Part shown: piece after piece, positions 33,232 to 41,795 of the stretch
How the letters are laid out: every line of letters starts with the position of its first letter
How positions within the stretch are numbered: the stretch's first letter is position 1
Assembly (NCBI GenBank): GCA_020440825.1
Contig: JAGRNJ010000004.1
Location: forward strand, 12,052-65,712
DNA from: Leptospiraceae bacterium
GTDB lineage: Bacteria; Spirochaetota; Leptospiria; Turneriellales; Turneriellaceae
Reading direction: 5' to 3'
Length of the DNA stretch: 53,661 nucleotides
Translations under genes and position numbers: made by a program
The notes under the pieces: generated by a model
Told to the model about the DNA's origin: nothing
Databases searched by the model: none
What the model saw: only the letters and a program-made list of their open reading frames with translations

Positions 33232-34080
33232 TCAATCTGTCCACAACTTATAAATTGGTGCCTGAAATAAAATAAAGTCTATCTTGAAGCCACGTTCGGT
33301 TCTTGGTTCATAATCAAATCTTGGTTCGAAACGGTAGGCCTTTGCAAGATTCTGTAAACCCTGGTGTCCCAGGTAACGTGAGGTGGCCGCTTCTGACAGG
33401 TTAAAAGCCCAGAAAATAATTGCGGGAACCTGAAAATTCAAAGTAGCATCATCGAGTCGTTGAGAAGTATTCGCCGACTGTACATTATTGACAAATAATG
33501 CGTAAAAAGACCAGAATGCTATACCATATAAGATTCCGGTTGTGTATTCACGATTATAAAACTGTCCCCAGCCGGGAAATGCCATTGCGCGGTAAGAAGC
33601 ACCCATTACATTTTTACCGTAATCTTCCATGAACATCGGAATATCCAGGTATTCAAGTGTCATGTCTGCCAGAATACGGGTTCGCACATTACTGCCCGAG
33701 ATTCTATTGAACTCGTAATTCAAGACCTCTAAATCTACAACCTGCAGATTTGCTTCCTGCTTTACCCAGCCAGAATTATAAACAGCATCAAAACTTTCTG
33801 CATACCCTGTGAGATATCCTTCTCCCTGAGAACGGGCGGTGCTCATCGCATTGTCTATACCACTGTTGAATGCTTCTACCGGGTCATTCTGCAGGGTTTC
33901 ACCCATTGCTTCAACTTTGAGGTGAAAGCGGTTTGTATACTGGCCTGCCATGACGGATGTATGACCCACGATCAGGGTCATGAGCAGGGTAAACAGACGC
34001 AACAATTTTATACCTTTAGCCCCCGCTCTGGGATTGTATGGTTTTGATTCAATGTTCATTCTTAAACTTCTCATAAACAT
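33232..34080 (-). CDS. Exported protein with DUF5683-like membrane region (paralogue 2)
   Basis: 282 residues. After a hydrophobic helix (~25-45, KLLRLFTLLMTLIVG, ending VMAG) comes a ~130-residue periplasmic part where AFNSGIDNAMSTARSQGEGY is the counterpart of the repeat-like helix in paralogue 1. FPGWGQFYNREYTTGILYG then begins two membrane helices. The starts at 34080, 34074 or 34059 are all possible; none has a strong ribosome-binding site. It lies four bases after the preceding lipoprotein gene in the run. Confidence 0.65.
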   Translation of the reverse strand: MFMRSLRMNIESKPYNPRAGAKGIKLLRLFTLLMTLIVGHTSVMAGQYTNRFHLKVEAMGETLQNDPVEAFNSGIDNAMSTARSQGEGYLTGYAESFDAVYNSGWVKQEANLQVVDLEVLNYEFNRISGSNVRTRILADMTLEYLDIPMFMEDYGKNVMGASYRAMAFPGWGQFYNREYTTGILYGIAFWSFYALFVNNVQSANTSQRLDDATLNFQVPAIIFWAFNLSEAATSRYLGHQGLQNLAKAYRFEPRFDYEPRTERGFKIDFILFQAPIYKLWTD

Positions 34081-34084
34081 TTCC

Positions 34085-34681
34085 TCAGTCTATGGGTGCG
34101 TAAAGATACCCGAATCTGAACTCCCTCTCCCAGTTTGACTGTCCCGGATGCCCTATAAACACAACAGATGAGGTTATGTTATAGAATTCTACGCCCATTT
34201 TTGCATAAATTCCCCAGCGATCATACTGTGTATTTGCCAAACGGATATTCAAACCGGCACCATAGTGCAGTTTCATCCAGAATGGTGTATACGTCCGCAT
34301 CAGCAGTCCGGGGTATGATGATACTGACCAGGCTTTATCTCCGGGATAAACCCCACCTGCATACTCCGGAGAAAAATCTACATCCATATAATAATACAGA
34401 AATTTATGGCCAATCCATTGCCAGCTCAAAGGCTGGTTTATGAGAAGACCGGCACCCCCGCCCATTTTGGAGAAGAAACCGACATCTCCCGGTCTATCGA
34501 TTCCGCGGTTTACATTATTGACATAGAAATACGGAATGAATTTAGCAGGCTCCCGATGGAATTCTGTCGTCTTACCAAAACTTGGCCGCTCAACAACTTT
34601 CCCGGGACTTCGACACTGTAAAACAAATGCCAGTATGACAGCGGTGAGAAGAAATATGCTATTGTCTCGTATTCTCTTCAT
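34085..34681 (-). CDS. Putative lipoprotein with beta-barrel-like repeats
   Basis: ATG 34681 gives MKRIRDNSIFLLTAVILAF and a lipobox VLQC; the frame extends nine more codons into the upstream gene region. The mature part of ~175 residues is rich in Tyr, Trp and Gly with alternating strands (FLYYYMDVDFSPEYAGG, then WMKLHYGAGLNIRLA and GIYAKMGVEFYNI), which suggests a membrane or membrane-associated beta structure. No family recognised. Confidence 0.6.
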   Translation of the reverse strand: MKRIRDNSIFLLTAVILAFVLQCRSPGKVVERPSFGKTTEFHREPAKFIPYFYVNNVNRGIDRPGDVGFFSKMGGGAGLLINQPLSWQWIGHKFLYYYMDVDFSPEYAGGVYPGDKAWSVSSYPGLLMRTYTPFWMKLHYGAGLNIRLANTQYDRWGIYAKMGVEFYNITSSVVFIGHPGQSNWEREFRFGYLYAPID

Positions 34682-34694
34682 CTTAATACTCTGC

Positions 34695-35207
34695 TCATAA
34701 AAAATCAAATGTCCACTTCAGACCAGCTGCAAAGCTTGGCCCGGTTGGGAATGAATAATCAGAACCACCCGTCGCAATATAGCGAAATGTGTAAAATGCA
34801 CGAAAGTTTTCTGTCCAGAAATAATCTGCCCCAAGAGAGCCATGAAATGCATAGGAACGCAATAATAATGGCATAATGCCTGTACCAATATAAAAGCTCA
34901 TTTTATCTGTTCGAATAAAATGAAAATATCCTGAGAATGATGCATAAAAAAGACGGTATTCGCTGGTTATTGCCGATGTGGTAGCACCGGTAGCTGGGTC
35001 TACCTTGTCAGTTCCTTCAAATGCTCTCTGTGCAATGAAAAATTCAATTTCTGCATCAAATCTTTTGTCGGATGTAAAGAGACCAAACCCATAAAAATTG
35101 GTATTCTGGGCGTTCATGTATTCAAGTTTTATTCCACCAAACTCTTTTGCATGAACAGAAATTGAACTCAATAGAAACAGTGCAAGTGCAAGTGTATATT
35201 TTAACAT
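34695..35207 (-). CDS. Small outer-membrane beta-barrel protein
   Basis: 170 residues, signal peptide 1-20 (ending SVHA), then about eight amphipathic strands with alternating aromatic residues (FYGFGLFTSDKRFDAEIEF, FYASFSGYFHFI, FRAFYTFRYIATGG) and a closing strand AAGLKWTFDFL that ends with aromatic/hydrophobic residues as in Bam-inserted barrels. Predicted eight-strand OmpW-like or OmpA-like barrel without a soluble domain. Function unknown. Confidence 0.7.
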   Translation of the reverse strand: MLKYTLALALFLLSSISVHAKEFGGIKLEYMNAQNTNFYGFGLFTSDKRFDAEIEFFIAQRAFEGTDKVDPATGATTSAITSEYRLFYASFSGYFHFIRTDKMSFYIGTGIMPLLLRSYAFHGSLGADYFWTENFRAFYTFRYIATGGSDYSFPTGPSFAAGLKWTFDFL

Positions 35208-35208
35208 T

Positions 35209-36885
35209 TTATAAGGCCTCCAGATTCAGTAAACTACCGGCCTGCAATTTAAACTCTTCAATAACATCTGAGTAAAGTTCTGGTAACTTACGATATGAAC
35301 CTGCTCGATCGCTGAATGTAGCGATTTTCCTGCTACCCTGATTATAGTACATTAATTTAACGATTACTTTCTCTTCTTCATCATCAACGATGACTTTGCC
35401 CATAACAATCAATGAGGCTCCGGTGCGTAAACACAAATTTTCAAGCAAGCCAATCGGTTCACCACTGCCATTGCCAGATGTTGCAGACCGAATTTGGCCC
35501 AAAGGAACCGGGGTCATGGTGGGTGAATTCGACAAATACCGCACCAACGCCAAACGTACATCTTTTGCATATTCCACATTTTCGGGGGAACCGCTGACAA
35601 ATTCAATCGGCATCGGGTATACAGCTACTGCTCTGCGGGAATAAGATGCAGTTGCCCCGGTTGTACCACTACTAGCCGGATAAATTGAAGGTGTATCATT
35701 ATCAGAACCAGAGAATTGCCGCAAATAAGCAACAACATCTTCGATCAGTTCTGTGGGAATTACTTCGGTCAGAAATTTATAGGCACTGTTGTATCGGTCT
35801 GATTTCGCAAGAGGAATTTTCTTCTCTTTACCAGATGCAGTTTTGTACTCAATAATATTATCAAAACTCTGGTTCAGGGACAGTGAATGGTATGTCTGTC
35901 GACTTGCTTCCCAACCTGTTACCCGTTCTTCAAATCCCGAATACTCGACGATAACCTTTGATTTGCTGATGCTCTGGCCAAGACCTACCCCCCAATGAAT
36001 TGAGCGATACTGGGAGCTTGTACCGCCAAAACCAAACCCGGTGCGCAGTGCCAAAAAGTAAACCGGCCAAAATTCAATTCCCGATCGGAAAATGGTTGGC
36101 AAGCTCTGGCGATTGACAATATCAAAGTTCAGCATAGCCCGGTGAGAATAGTATAATGAGATACCGAGATTGTATTCCGGTGTAAAATCATCTCCTACTT
36201 CATGTGCCATACCAAATCGGGGGTGCATATTCTTGACGGTAAAACCACCGGATACTTTCGGCAGATAGAAGAAAAATCCTTTGAGATCAGACAAATCATA
36301 TGTACCGATTACCCCAAGGTCAAAAAACAGCCCGCTTTCTTTTACAGGATAAGAATTCCCTGCCCCTGTGCCAGAACTGAAATCTGCACCGAAATATTTC
36401 ATTTGCAAACCCACATGCACAAATCGCTTAAAAACCGGAGCCGCATAGGTAAGGCCGGTCTGGTATGCCAGTTTATTTCGGTCAGGGTGGGAATGCAGCC
36501 CCCCCGAGATATAATTGTTATCCCGAACTGTATAGATCCCCGCCTGTACCCCGATCGAACCATACGGTAAAGGTGCAGAGAGTAAAAACAGGTTTCCTTT
36601 TACATCGTTTTGATAATCCTGATGCAGAAGAGACCATTCCCAGTATCCCATGAGCGAAAGCCCGGCCGGGTTATAACTCATGGCAGAGAGATCATCTGCT
36701 CTACCCGTCTGGGCCGAGCCCATACCAATACTGCGAGCACCAAAGGGTAAATTCAAAAGATTTTTCGCACGCATGACCGGGACAGAAACCCCGTCAGAAA
36801 GAGTTTGCGCAGCTAAGAATTCTGAACTAAACAAAAAAGTAAAAATAATTACACAGAGCAATCGCAGACGCACAATGTTCACCAT
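35209..36885 (-). CDS. PorV/UPF0164-like outer-membrane barrel with C-terminal TolB/CsgG-like domain
   Basis: ATG 36885 yields a signal peptide ending FLAAQ; 30 more codons precede it in frame without signal features. Residues ~25-370 are FadL/PorV-like: ARSIGMGSAQTGRADDLSAM then YNPAGL, the family's opening motif. Residues ~400-558 are a soluble alpha/beta part (VAVYPMPIEF, then DVRLALVRYLS and GASLIVMGKVIVDDEEEKV), like the TolB-N/CsgG/LpoB fold that binds envelope partners. First gene of the minus-strand run; the divergent lipoprotein gene starts 188 bases away. Confidence 0.75.
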   Translation of the reverse strand: MVNIVRLRLLCVIIFTFLFSSEFLAAQTLSDGVSVPVMRAKNLLNLPFGARSIGMGSAQTGRADDLSAMSYNPAGLSLMGYWEWSLLHQDYQNDVKGNLFLLSAPLPYGSIGVQAGIYTVRDNNYISGGLHSHPDRNKLAYQTGLTYAAPVFKRFVHVGLQMKYFGADFSSGTGAGNSYPVKESGLFFDLGVIGTYDLSDLKGFFFYLPKVSGGFTVKNMHPRFGMAHEVGDDFTPEYNLGISLYYSHRAMLNFDIVNRQSLPTIFRSGIEFWPVYFLALRTGFGFGGTSSQYRSIHWGVGLGQSISKSKVIVEYSGFEERVTGWEASRQTYHSLSLNQSFDNIIEYKTASGKEKKIPLAKSDRYNSAYKFLTEVIPTELIEDVVAYLRQFSGSDNDTPSIYPASSGTTGATASYSRRAVAVYPMPIEFVSGSPENVEYAKDVRLALVRYLSNSPTMTPVPLGQIRSATSGNGSGEPIGLLENLCLRTGASLIVMGKVIVDDEEEKVIVKLMYYNQGSRKIATFSDRAGSYRKLPELYSDVIEEFKLQAGSLLNLEAL

Positions 36886-37073
36886 GAATGTCGACGTGGT
36901 AACTTCGATCAGCAGGCTGGCAACTCTTTTTTTGCCCAATGTTCGCCAAGCCACAAAATCTTGACCGGTTTGCACACGTTATAGGAAGCCTTTGACAAAA
37001 AAGTAATATACACACAGCTTTAGGCCGATGGTATAGATAAAGAATCAACGGGATTCAATGTGGGGAGAATACA

Positions 37074-37679
37074 ATGCAGAATATGAATAAGAAAAATTTA
37101 CTACTGAGTACGGCTTTGGTGTTTCTGTTTGCAAGCCAGCTTATCAACTGCCGCACAGGGGATGAAAATTTCTACATCCGCAATGTACTGCCAGCCAATA
37201 CCAGTATTGCCATCTTGATTGAAGGTGAGAATGATTTAAAAAATGCTGTGTTTACAGAATTTATGAAAGCCGGCTACCGGGTTAAGGCTATGAATGCGAA
37301 CGATTTTTATACGATAGCAGATGTATTTGAGATCAAAGACTTCAAAAAAACAAATGTTTTGAGCAACGCAGCAAAAGAAGATTCAGAAGCGGCAGCGATC
37401 GCTGCAGACAAGATGTATGACAACATATACAAATTACATCTATATAATTTTGAGAATGAAAAGGCGGATGTCCTGCAGCAGATTCGATTGAAATATAAGA
37501 CCGATTATATCCTGCTCATTCAAATGAAAGAGTGGCAAGAGGGATATTCCTGGGCACGCGGTATTCAATTAGACACCATGGATCTTTTTTATGTGCACAA
37601 TTATCCTACCGGCCGCAGTGATACTGTGCAGACTATCGTGGGACGGGTCATCAAAACGATTTCAACCGGATCCCCCTAA
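37074..37679 (+). CDS. Putative lipoprotein related to the following TolB-like gene
   Basis: 201 residues, ATG 37074 with a strong GGGGAG six bases upstream. Signal NKKNLLLSTALVFLFASQ ends in a lipobox QLINC. The mature part has the order IAILIEGENDLKNAVFTEFM, then KYKTDYILLIQMKEW and IQLDTMDLFYVHNY, which is visibly similar to the middle part of the next gene product (ILISDLDNA, then RYQADYLVIV and IDLNSMNLFALY). Probably an ancestral duplication. First gene of the plus-strand arm. Confidence 0.7.
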   Translation: MQNMNKKNLLLSTALVFLFASQLINCRTGDENFYIRNVLPANTSIAILIEGENDLKNAVFTEFMKAGYRVKAMNANDFYTIADVFEIKDFKKTNVLSNAAKEDSEAAAIAADKMYDNIYKLHLYNFENEKADVLQQIRLKYKTDYILLIQMKEWQEGYSWARGIQLDTMDLFYVHNYPTGRSDTVQTIVGRVIKTISTGSP

Positions 37680-37691
37680 ATCACGTACTCG

Positions 37692-39299
37692 ATGCGTAAG
37701 CAATCTTCATATTTTCGATTACGGTTTGGCATTTGGACTCTGGCGTTGTTCGCTGTTCCGTGCGCAGTCAATGCAACAACAATCGCCATCGGCAGTTTTA
37801 TCTCGAGCAGTGATCACCCCGATGTCAAAGAACTGGAATTCAGGGTCCCGATTGAATTCATGAAAGTGCTGACCATTGATAATTCACTCAAAGTAATTCA
37901 ACCCCAGGAATCAAAAACCGCACTGAATGAATTGAATTTTGCTGAAAGCTCGACCTTTTCAAAATCTCAATATTCTGCAATCTGTGAGAAACTGAATACA
38001 AACTATTTTGTACACGGTACTTTTGTGCGTGAGGTCAACATTCAAGAACGGCCGAATCCCTACCAGAATGTTCCCGAAGAACTGAGACCTGCCAATGCTC
38101 CGGTCGGTCCCATTATTACCAAGACAGTTGATCTATACTCCATAATTCAATTTTATGACAATAAAAAAGGCACTGTGTTTTCGGCAAGATACACTGGAGA
38201 AAACAAAAAGCTGCTTACCATCACAATAGAAGGAATGGCCAACTCGCTTTTACCGCTCTTAAATTCTGATAAGCAGAGTTTTCAAACAGATTTCATCAAA
38301 AAAGGAAGTCGATTGATTCTGATCTCAGATCTGGATAATGCTGCTACGAACTCTGTTATGATCAATATGCTGCAACAGGGTTTTTTCATTGCTGCAGCTT
38401 CAAATCTCGAATTCACCGGACTCGATAATAATGAGGTACAAACTCTTCGACATATTGCTACATTGAATTCATTTATTGATGAGCCTTCCCCTGATTTAGA
38501 TCAGCTGGGAAAGTACCCTCTTTTCCCTACCCGCAGTGCGATCTTGAATCTGAAAAATAAAAACAGAATTCTCGATATTGTCTTTAAAAATAATCAGAAT
38601 CAAGTAGCCACCTTACAAAAGATGAAAGAGAGATATCAGGCAGATTACCTGGTCATTGTTTCATCTGAAAAACCCGTTTTTGTGAGGGCAATTGATTTAA
38701 ACTCAATGAATCTGTTTGCACTGTATGAGAGTATTAAAATTACCGAAGATGCAGAAAGTTCTGAAGTCAGCCGGGTACTCTCTGCTTTGAAGCTTTTGAC
38801 TGAAAAGCCCGAGCTGATCACTGTCAAGGATATTGGCAAAGCTTCCCGGTTACCCGGGCAGGGAGATGATCTCGCAGCCGTAGCTGTCCTGCTATTCGAC
38901 GATCGAACAAATACTGCAAATTACCAATGGATGAGCAATTCACTGTCATCTGCAATTACCAGCTCTATGAAAAAAGTATTTGAATTCAATACTCCAGATG
39001 CTGCCCTATTGGCAGAAAATTCCATGCAATTGATTAAAACTGAGGTACCTTCGCCTGTTGATCTAAGTAAATTTAAGACCCAGACGAATAGCGACTTTGT
39101 GATAGTAGGAAATTATCGATTACAATCTGAAGATAACCAGATGATTATAACAGCCGCAATATACGATCTATCAACAGGTCGAATAATTGGTGAAGCATCA
39201 GAAATAACCTCTGTAGATGGGGAACTTTTTAATGCTGTTGATTCGGTTGCACGCCAGATAGTGCAGGCAATTTACCGTATGGCAACTTCTGGAACATAG
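37692..39299 (+). CDS. Exported multi-domain TolB/CsgG-like protein
   Basis: 535 residues with a signal peptide (ending AVNAT). Three alpha/beta units follow. Residues ~30-180 contain TIAIGSFISSS and NTNYFVHGTFVRE. Residues ~195-375 are the unit shared with the preceding lipoprotein. Residues ~390-535 read AAVAVLLFDDRTNT, then NSDFVIVGNYRLQ and VDSVARQIVQAIY. The first and third resemble TolB-N/LpoB-like folds with a DxxxxGxY strand. No enzymatic motif. It begins 12 bases after the preceding gene. Likely an envelope scaffold; the exact family needs profile search. Confidence 0.7.
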   Translation: MRKQSSYFRLRFGIWTLALFAVPCAVNATTIAIGSFISSSDHPDVKELEFRVPIEFMKVLTIDNSLKVIQPQESKTALNELNFAESSTFSKSQYSAICEKLNTNYFVHGTFVREVNIQERPNPYQNVPEELRPANAPVGPIITKTVDLYSIIQFYDNKKGTVFSARYTGENKKLLTITIEGMANSLLPLLNSDKQSFQTDFIKKGSRLILISDLDNAATNSVMINMLQQGFFIAAASNLEFTGLDNNEVQTLRHIATLNSFIDEPSPDLDQLGKYPLFPTRSAILNLKNKNRILDIVFKNNQNQVATLQKMKERYQADYLVIVSSEKPVFVRAIDLNSMNLFALYESIKITEDAESSEVSRVLSALKLLTEKPELITVKDIGKASRLPGQGDDLAAVAVLLFDDRTNTANYQWMSNSLSSAITSSMKKVFEFNTPDAALLAENSMQLIKTEVPSPVDLSKFKTQTNSDFVIVGNYRLQSEDNQMIITAAIYDLSTGRIIGEASEITSVDGELFNAVDSVARQIVQAIYRMATSGT

Positions 39300-39349
39300 C
39301 GAACGGAATGTTTTTGATGAAATTATGATAAATGATTAAGGAGAAAAAA

Positions 39350-39949
39350 ATGACCCAAAAACTTAAATTAGCCTCAACTCTGGTGTTTTTATTAACCCTT
39401 GCACAGACGCTGCAAGCATATAGACAGCCCACGTTTGTTGACAGACTCAGAATAGATCTCAATGGCAATATGATTGTACCTGCCTCGTCTTCTGCAGTAA
39501 TCGGACCCGGCTTCGGCTTTGGTTTTGCCACCCGAGATATCGACATAATGCTGCTTACCCGCATGGGACTCTATGATCTCGATCAAACGGTCAGCCGGCA
39601 ACTCTATCAGGGTCTACTGCGAGCAGATATCAAATTCCGGTTTAACAACACACCATTAATTCTCCTGGCAGGTATCGGTTTTGGCGCAAGCTATGGCGCA
39701 GATTTAAGCAGACCAGGGGTGGATAGTGTGACCAATTTACCATTAAAATTCACAGGCATTGGCCAGACATTTGAGCTGAGTAGCGGGGTTTTATTTCCTC
39801 TCAATCAAACAATTGCTGCTACTGCCCGGCTGGGATATGCGTCTACCTCGTTCTCTCCTGATTCTACGACGTCGGTGAGCATCGGCGGACCCTCTCTCGA
39901 AATTGGCGTGCGAATAGCATTTGGCCCGACAGTTGAATTGAACTATTGA
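39350..39949 (+). CDS. Small outer-membrane beta-barrel protein
   Basis: 199 residues, ATG 39350 with AAGGAG seven bases upstream. Signal peptide ends LQAY. The mature part has about eight amphipathic strands with Gly/Phe alternation (GPGFGFGFATRD, then LILLAGIGFGASYGAD and TFELSSGVLFPL) and a closing strand LEIGVRIAFGP. The putative ribosome-binding site and position after the TolB-like gene suggest it belongs to the same plus-strand arm. Function unknown. Confidence 0.7.
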   Translation: MTQKLKLASTLVFLLTLAQTLQAYRQPTFVDRLRIDLNGNMIVPASSSAVIGPGFGFGFATRDIDIMLLTRMGLYDLDQTVSRQLYQGLLRADIKFRFNNTPLILLAGIGFGASYGADLSRPGVDSVTNLPLKFTGIGQTFELSSGVLFPLNQTIAATARLGYASTSFSPDSTTSVSIGGPSLEIGVRIAFGPTVELNY

Positions 39950-40023
39950 AATATGTTCTGGGAAAAATTAACCATTAAAGGGATGTACAGATAAACGTTC
40001 AGCATTCCATAAAGAAATAGAGC

Positions 40024-40110
40024 TTGTTCGATGATCTGCCCGAGAAAGGCCAACCGCTCGTTAAGATTGCCAAAGGGGGCCAGCATTTTTCAAAAATTCC
40101 TGAATGGTAG
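40024..40110 (+). pseudogene. Possible transposase N-terminus remnant
   Basis: Short open stretch in the otherwise gene-free 39950-40229. Read from TTG 40024 it encodes FDDLPEKGQPLVKIAKGGQ and ends at TAG 40110. The GxPLVKLAK core resembles the first helix of IS5-type transposases (GDPLVKL..ID). No further transposase motifs or terminal repeats are seen. Low confidence; the stretch could be chance. Confidence 0.25.
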
Positions 40111-40229
40111 TTCGGATGGATTATTTCTGAAAGTTATTTAAAACAAAAATACTTTACACAGGATTGCACGTATCCTATTCTTTTTCGTTATCAAAAAAGG
40201 AAATAAGTCGTCTAACTATACGGGAAATC

Positions 40230-41795
40230 ATGAGTAAAAAGTGGATCATTTCAGTTCTCGCTCTTCTTTCCGTAAGACAGTTATCTGCTGATCCGTTGTT
40301 CCTGAGTTTACCGATAGATGCAGTAAATCAATCTCAGGCAAATTCAGGAGTTGCCAGTGTCAGAGGGCCATCTGCAATTCGCTATAACCCGGCCGGACTG
40401 GGGTTTGCCAATGGTCATGAAGCCAGAACCACATACCAGCTGCTCGGCGATTTTTTAAGTGCAAACTCCGTACAGGCAACCTACTCATTTGCACCATATT
40501 TCAGTGTCGGTTTTTTCTTCAGTGCATTGTATCTCAACGAAGGTTTTACCCAGGTTGAAAATTTTCAGGAAACTTCAAATTCCCTGGGAATGTTCAGCGC
40601 AGATGTCGGGGTTTCGGCAGGATACCAGGTTCTCAAAAATCTCGCATTCGGCGGTAACCTGCGCTATTTTAGATTACAACTGGGCCCACAGGTGGCACAA
40701 AGTATTGGCGTTGATCTTGGCACCCAGTATAAATTCAATATTCCAGGAATATCGAAAGGTTATGAAAAGTTCTCAGTCGGTCTTACGGCCAGAAATATCG
40801 GTCCGGCATTTGATTTCTATGGCGGTGGCCAAAAAGAAAATCAACCGCTGATGATTCAAACCGGTTTGAGCTATGAGCCATTCCCTTTTCTCGTGGCAAG
40901 TATGGATTATCGTTACTCCATAATCGAGTCTTCCAGTTTTCATACCGGGTTTGTCTTGTTTCCTGATGCATATATTTCACCCCGAGCCGGAGTACAGTTT
41001 GATTTCACGGGTATCAGTTACACCATGGGGGGTGGGTTTAGCTATGGGACCGAAAATAAATTTCAGGCGTTTACGGGATTGTCTCTCGGGAACCAGCTTA
41101 CCGGTGGTGACGTTTTTTTCTCGCTCAACTTTCAACGACCAATGTTTGATACTTCAAAAACCACGAGCAGCTATACATCCCCCAAAGTAACCGAACCTGA
41201 AAAAATTGCCTTAAATTATGAACCTATTCGCATTATCCCCTTTACCAGTGCCTATCGCTCAGAGAAAATTCAGGGAGTCCTGATCTCTCAAGAGAAGGCC
41301 CTGGGTACTCTGCAAAATGAAATGGTCCTGAAACGAGTGGCAGTGCAACCCGAAGATGAAAAGCACTTACGGTATATGACCGAGAATGCAATTGAAGAAC
41401 TGGAACTGACGAACCGCCGTATGGGACTCTGGCTCAACCTGCAAGATACTCCTGAACGACAGAAAATGGTCTGGTGGGATTCCTTTTCGGGAATCGTTCA
41501 AAAAGATGGAATGATTCAGATTCTGTATGGTAAAAATCTGGATTCCCTGAACTCTAACCCGAACGCTCCTCTGAAAGTTGAATGGCGTCTCGATGTCAAA
41601 CTGGTCGAAGGAAAAGACCAGCAGGAAATTCGCACAACATTATACGAACTCTATTCAGGATCCCTCGTTCTCGCACGCAATTTCACATTTTCGACAGATA
41701 ATAACCTGAATTATAACTGGGAAGAAGTTGCCGCATTTTATGCTGATTATATGACAAAAATCCGCAGTTTTTATATTCTGAGGGTGGCAAAGTGA
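40230..41795 (+). CDS. PorV/UPF0164-like outer-membrane barrel with C-terminal soluble domain
   Basis: 521 residues from ATG 40230 (signal ends QLSADP); the frame runs upstream to 40164 without signal-like sequence. The opening SGVASVRGPSAIRYNPAGLGF is the FadL/PorV motif also present in the product encoded at 35209-36885. Barrel strands continue to ~310. A C-terminal ~190 residues are soluble: IRIIPFTSAYRSEKIQG, then RRMGLWLNLQD and VEWRLDVKLVEGKDQQEI, TolB-like in outline. Second barrel of this type, on the opposite arm of the island. Overlaps the next gene by four bases. Confidence 0.75.
   Translation: MSKKWIISVLALLSVRQLSADPLFLSLPIDAVNQSQANSGVASVRGPSAIRYNPAGLGFANGHEARTTYQLLGDFLSANSVQATYSFAPYFSVGFFFSALYLNEGFTQVENFQETSNSLGMFSADVGVSAGYQVLKNLAFGGNLRYFRLQLGPQVAQSIGVDLGTQYKFNIPGISKGYEKFSVGLTARNIGPAFDFYGGGQKENQPLMIQTGLSYEPFPFLVASMDYRYSIIESSSFHTGFVLFPDAYISPRAGVQFDFTGISYTMGGGFSYGTENKFQAFTGLSLGNQLTGGDVFFSLNFQRPMFDTSKTTSSYTSPKVTEPEKIALNYEPIRIIPFTSAYRSEKIQGVLISQEKALGTLQNEMVLKRVAVQPEDEKHLRYMTENAIEELELTNRRMGLWLNLQDTPERQKMVWWDSFSGIVQKDGMIQILYGKNLDSLNSNPNAPLKVEWRLDVKLVEGKDQQEIRTTLYELYSGSLVLARNFTFSTDNNLNYNWEEVAAFYADYMTKIRSFYILRVAK

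Noticed and set aside
36976..37073. Divergent promoter with TTGACA at 36992
   Set aside because: No -10 box at a suitable distance on either strand could be found by eye.
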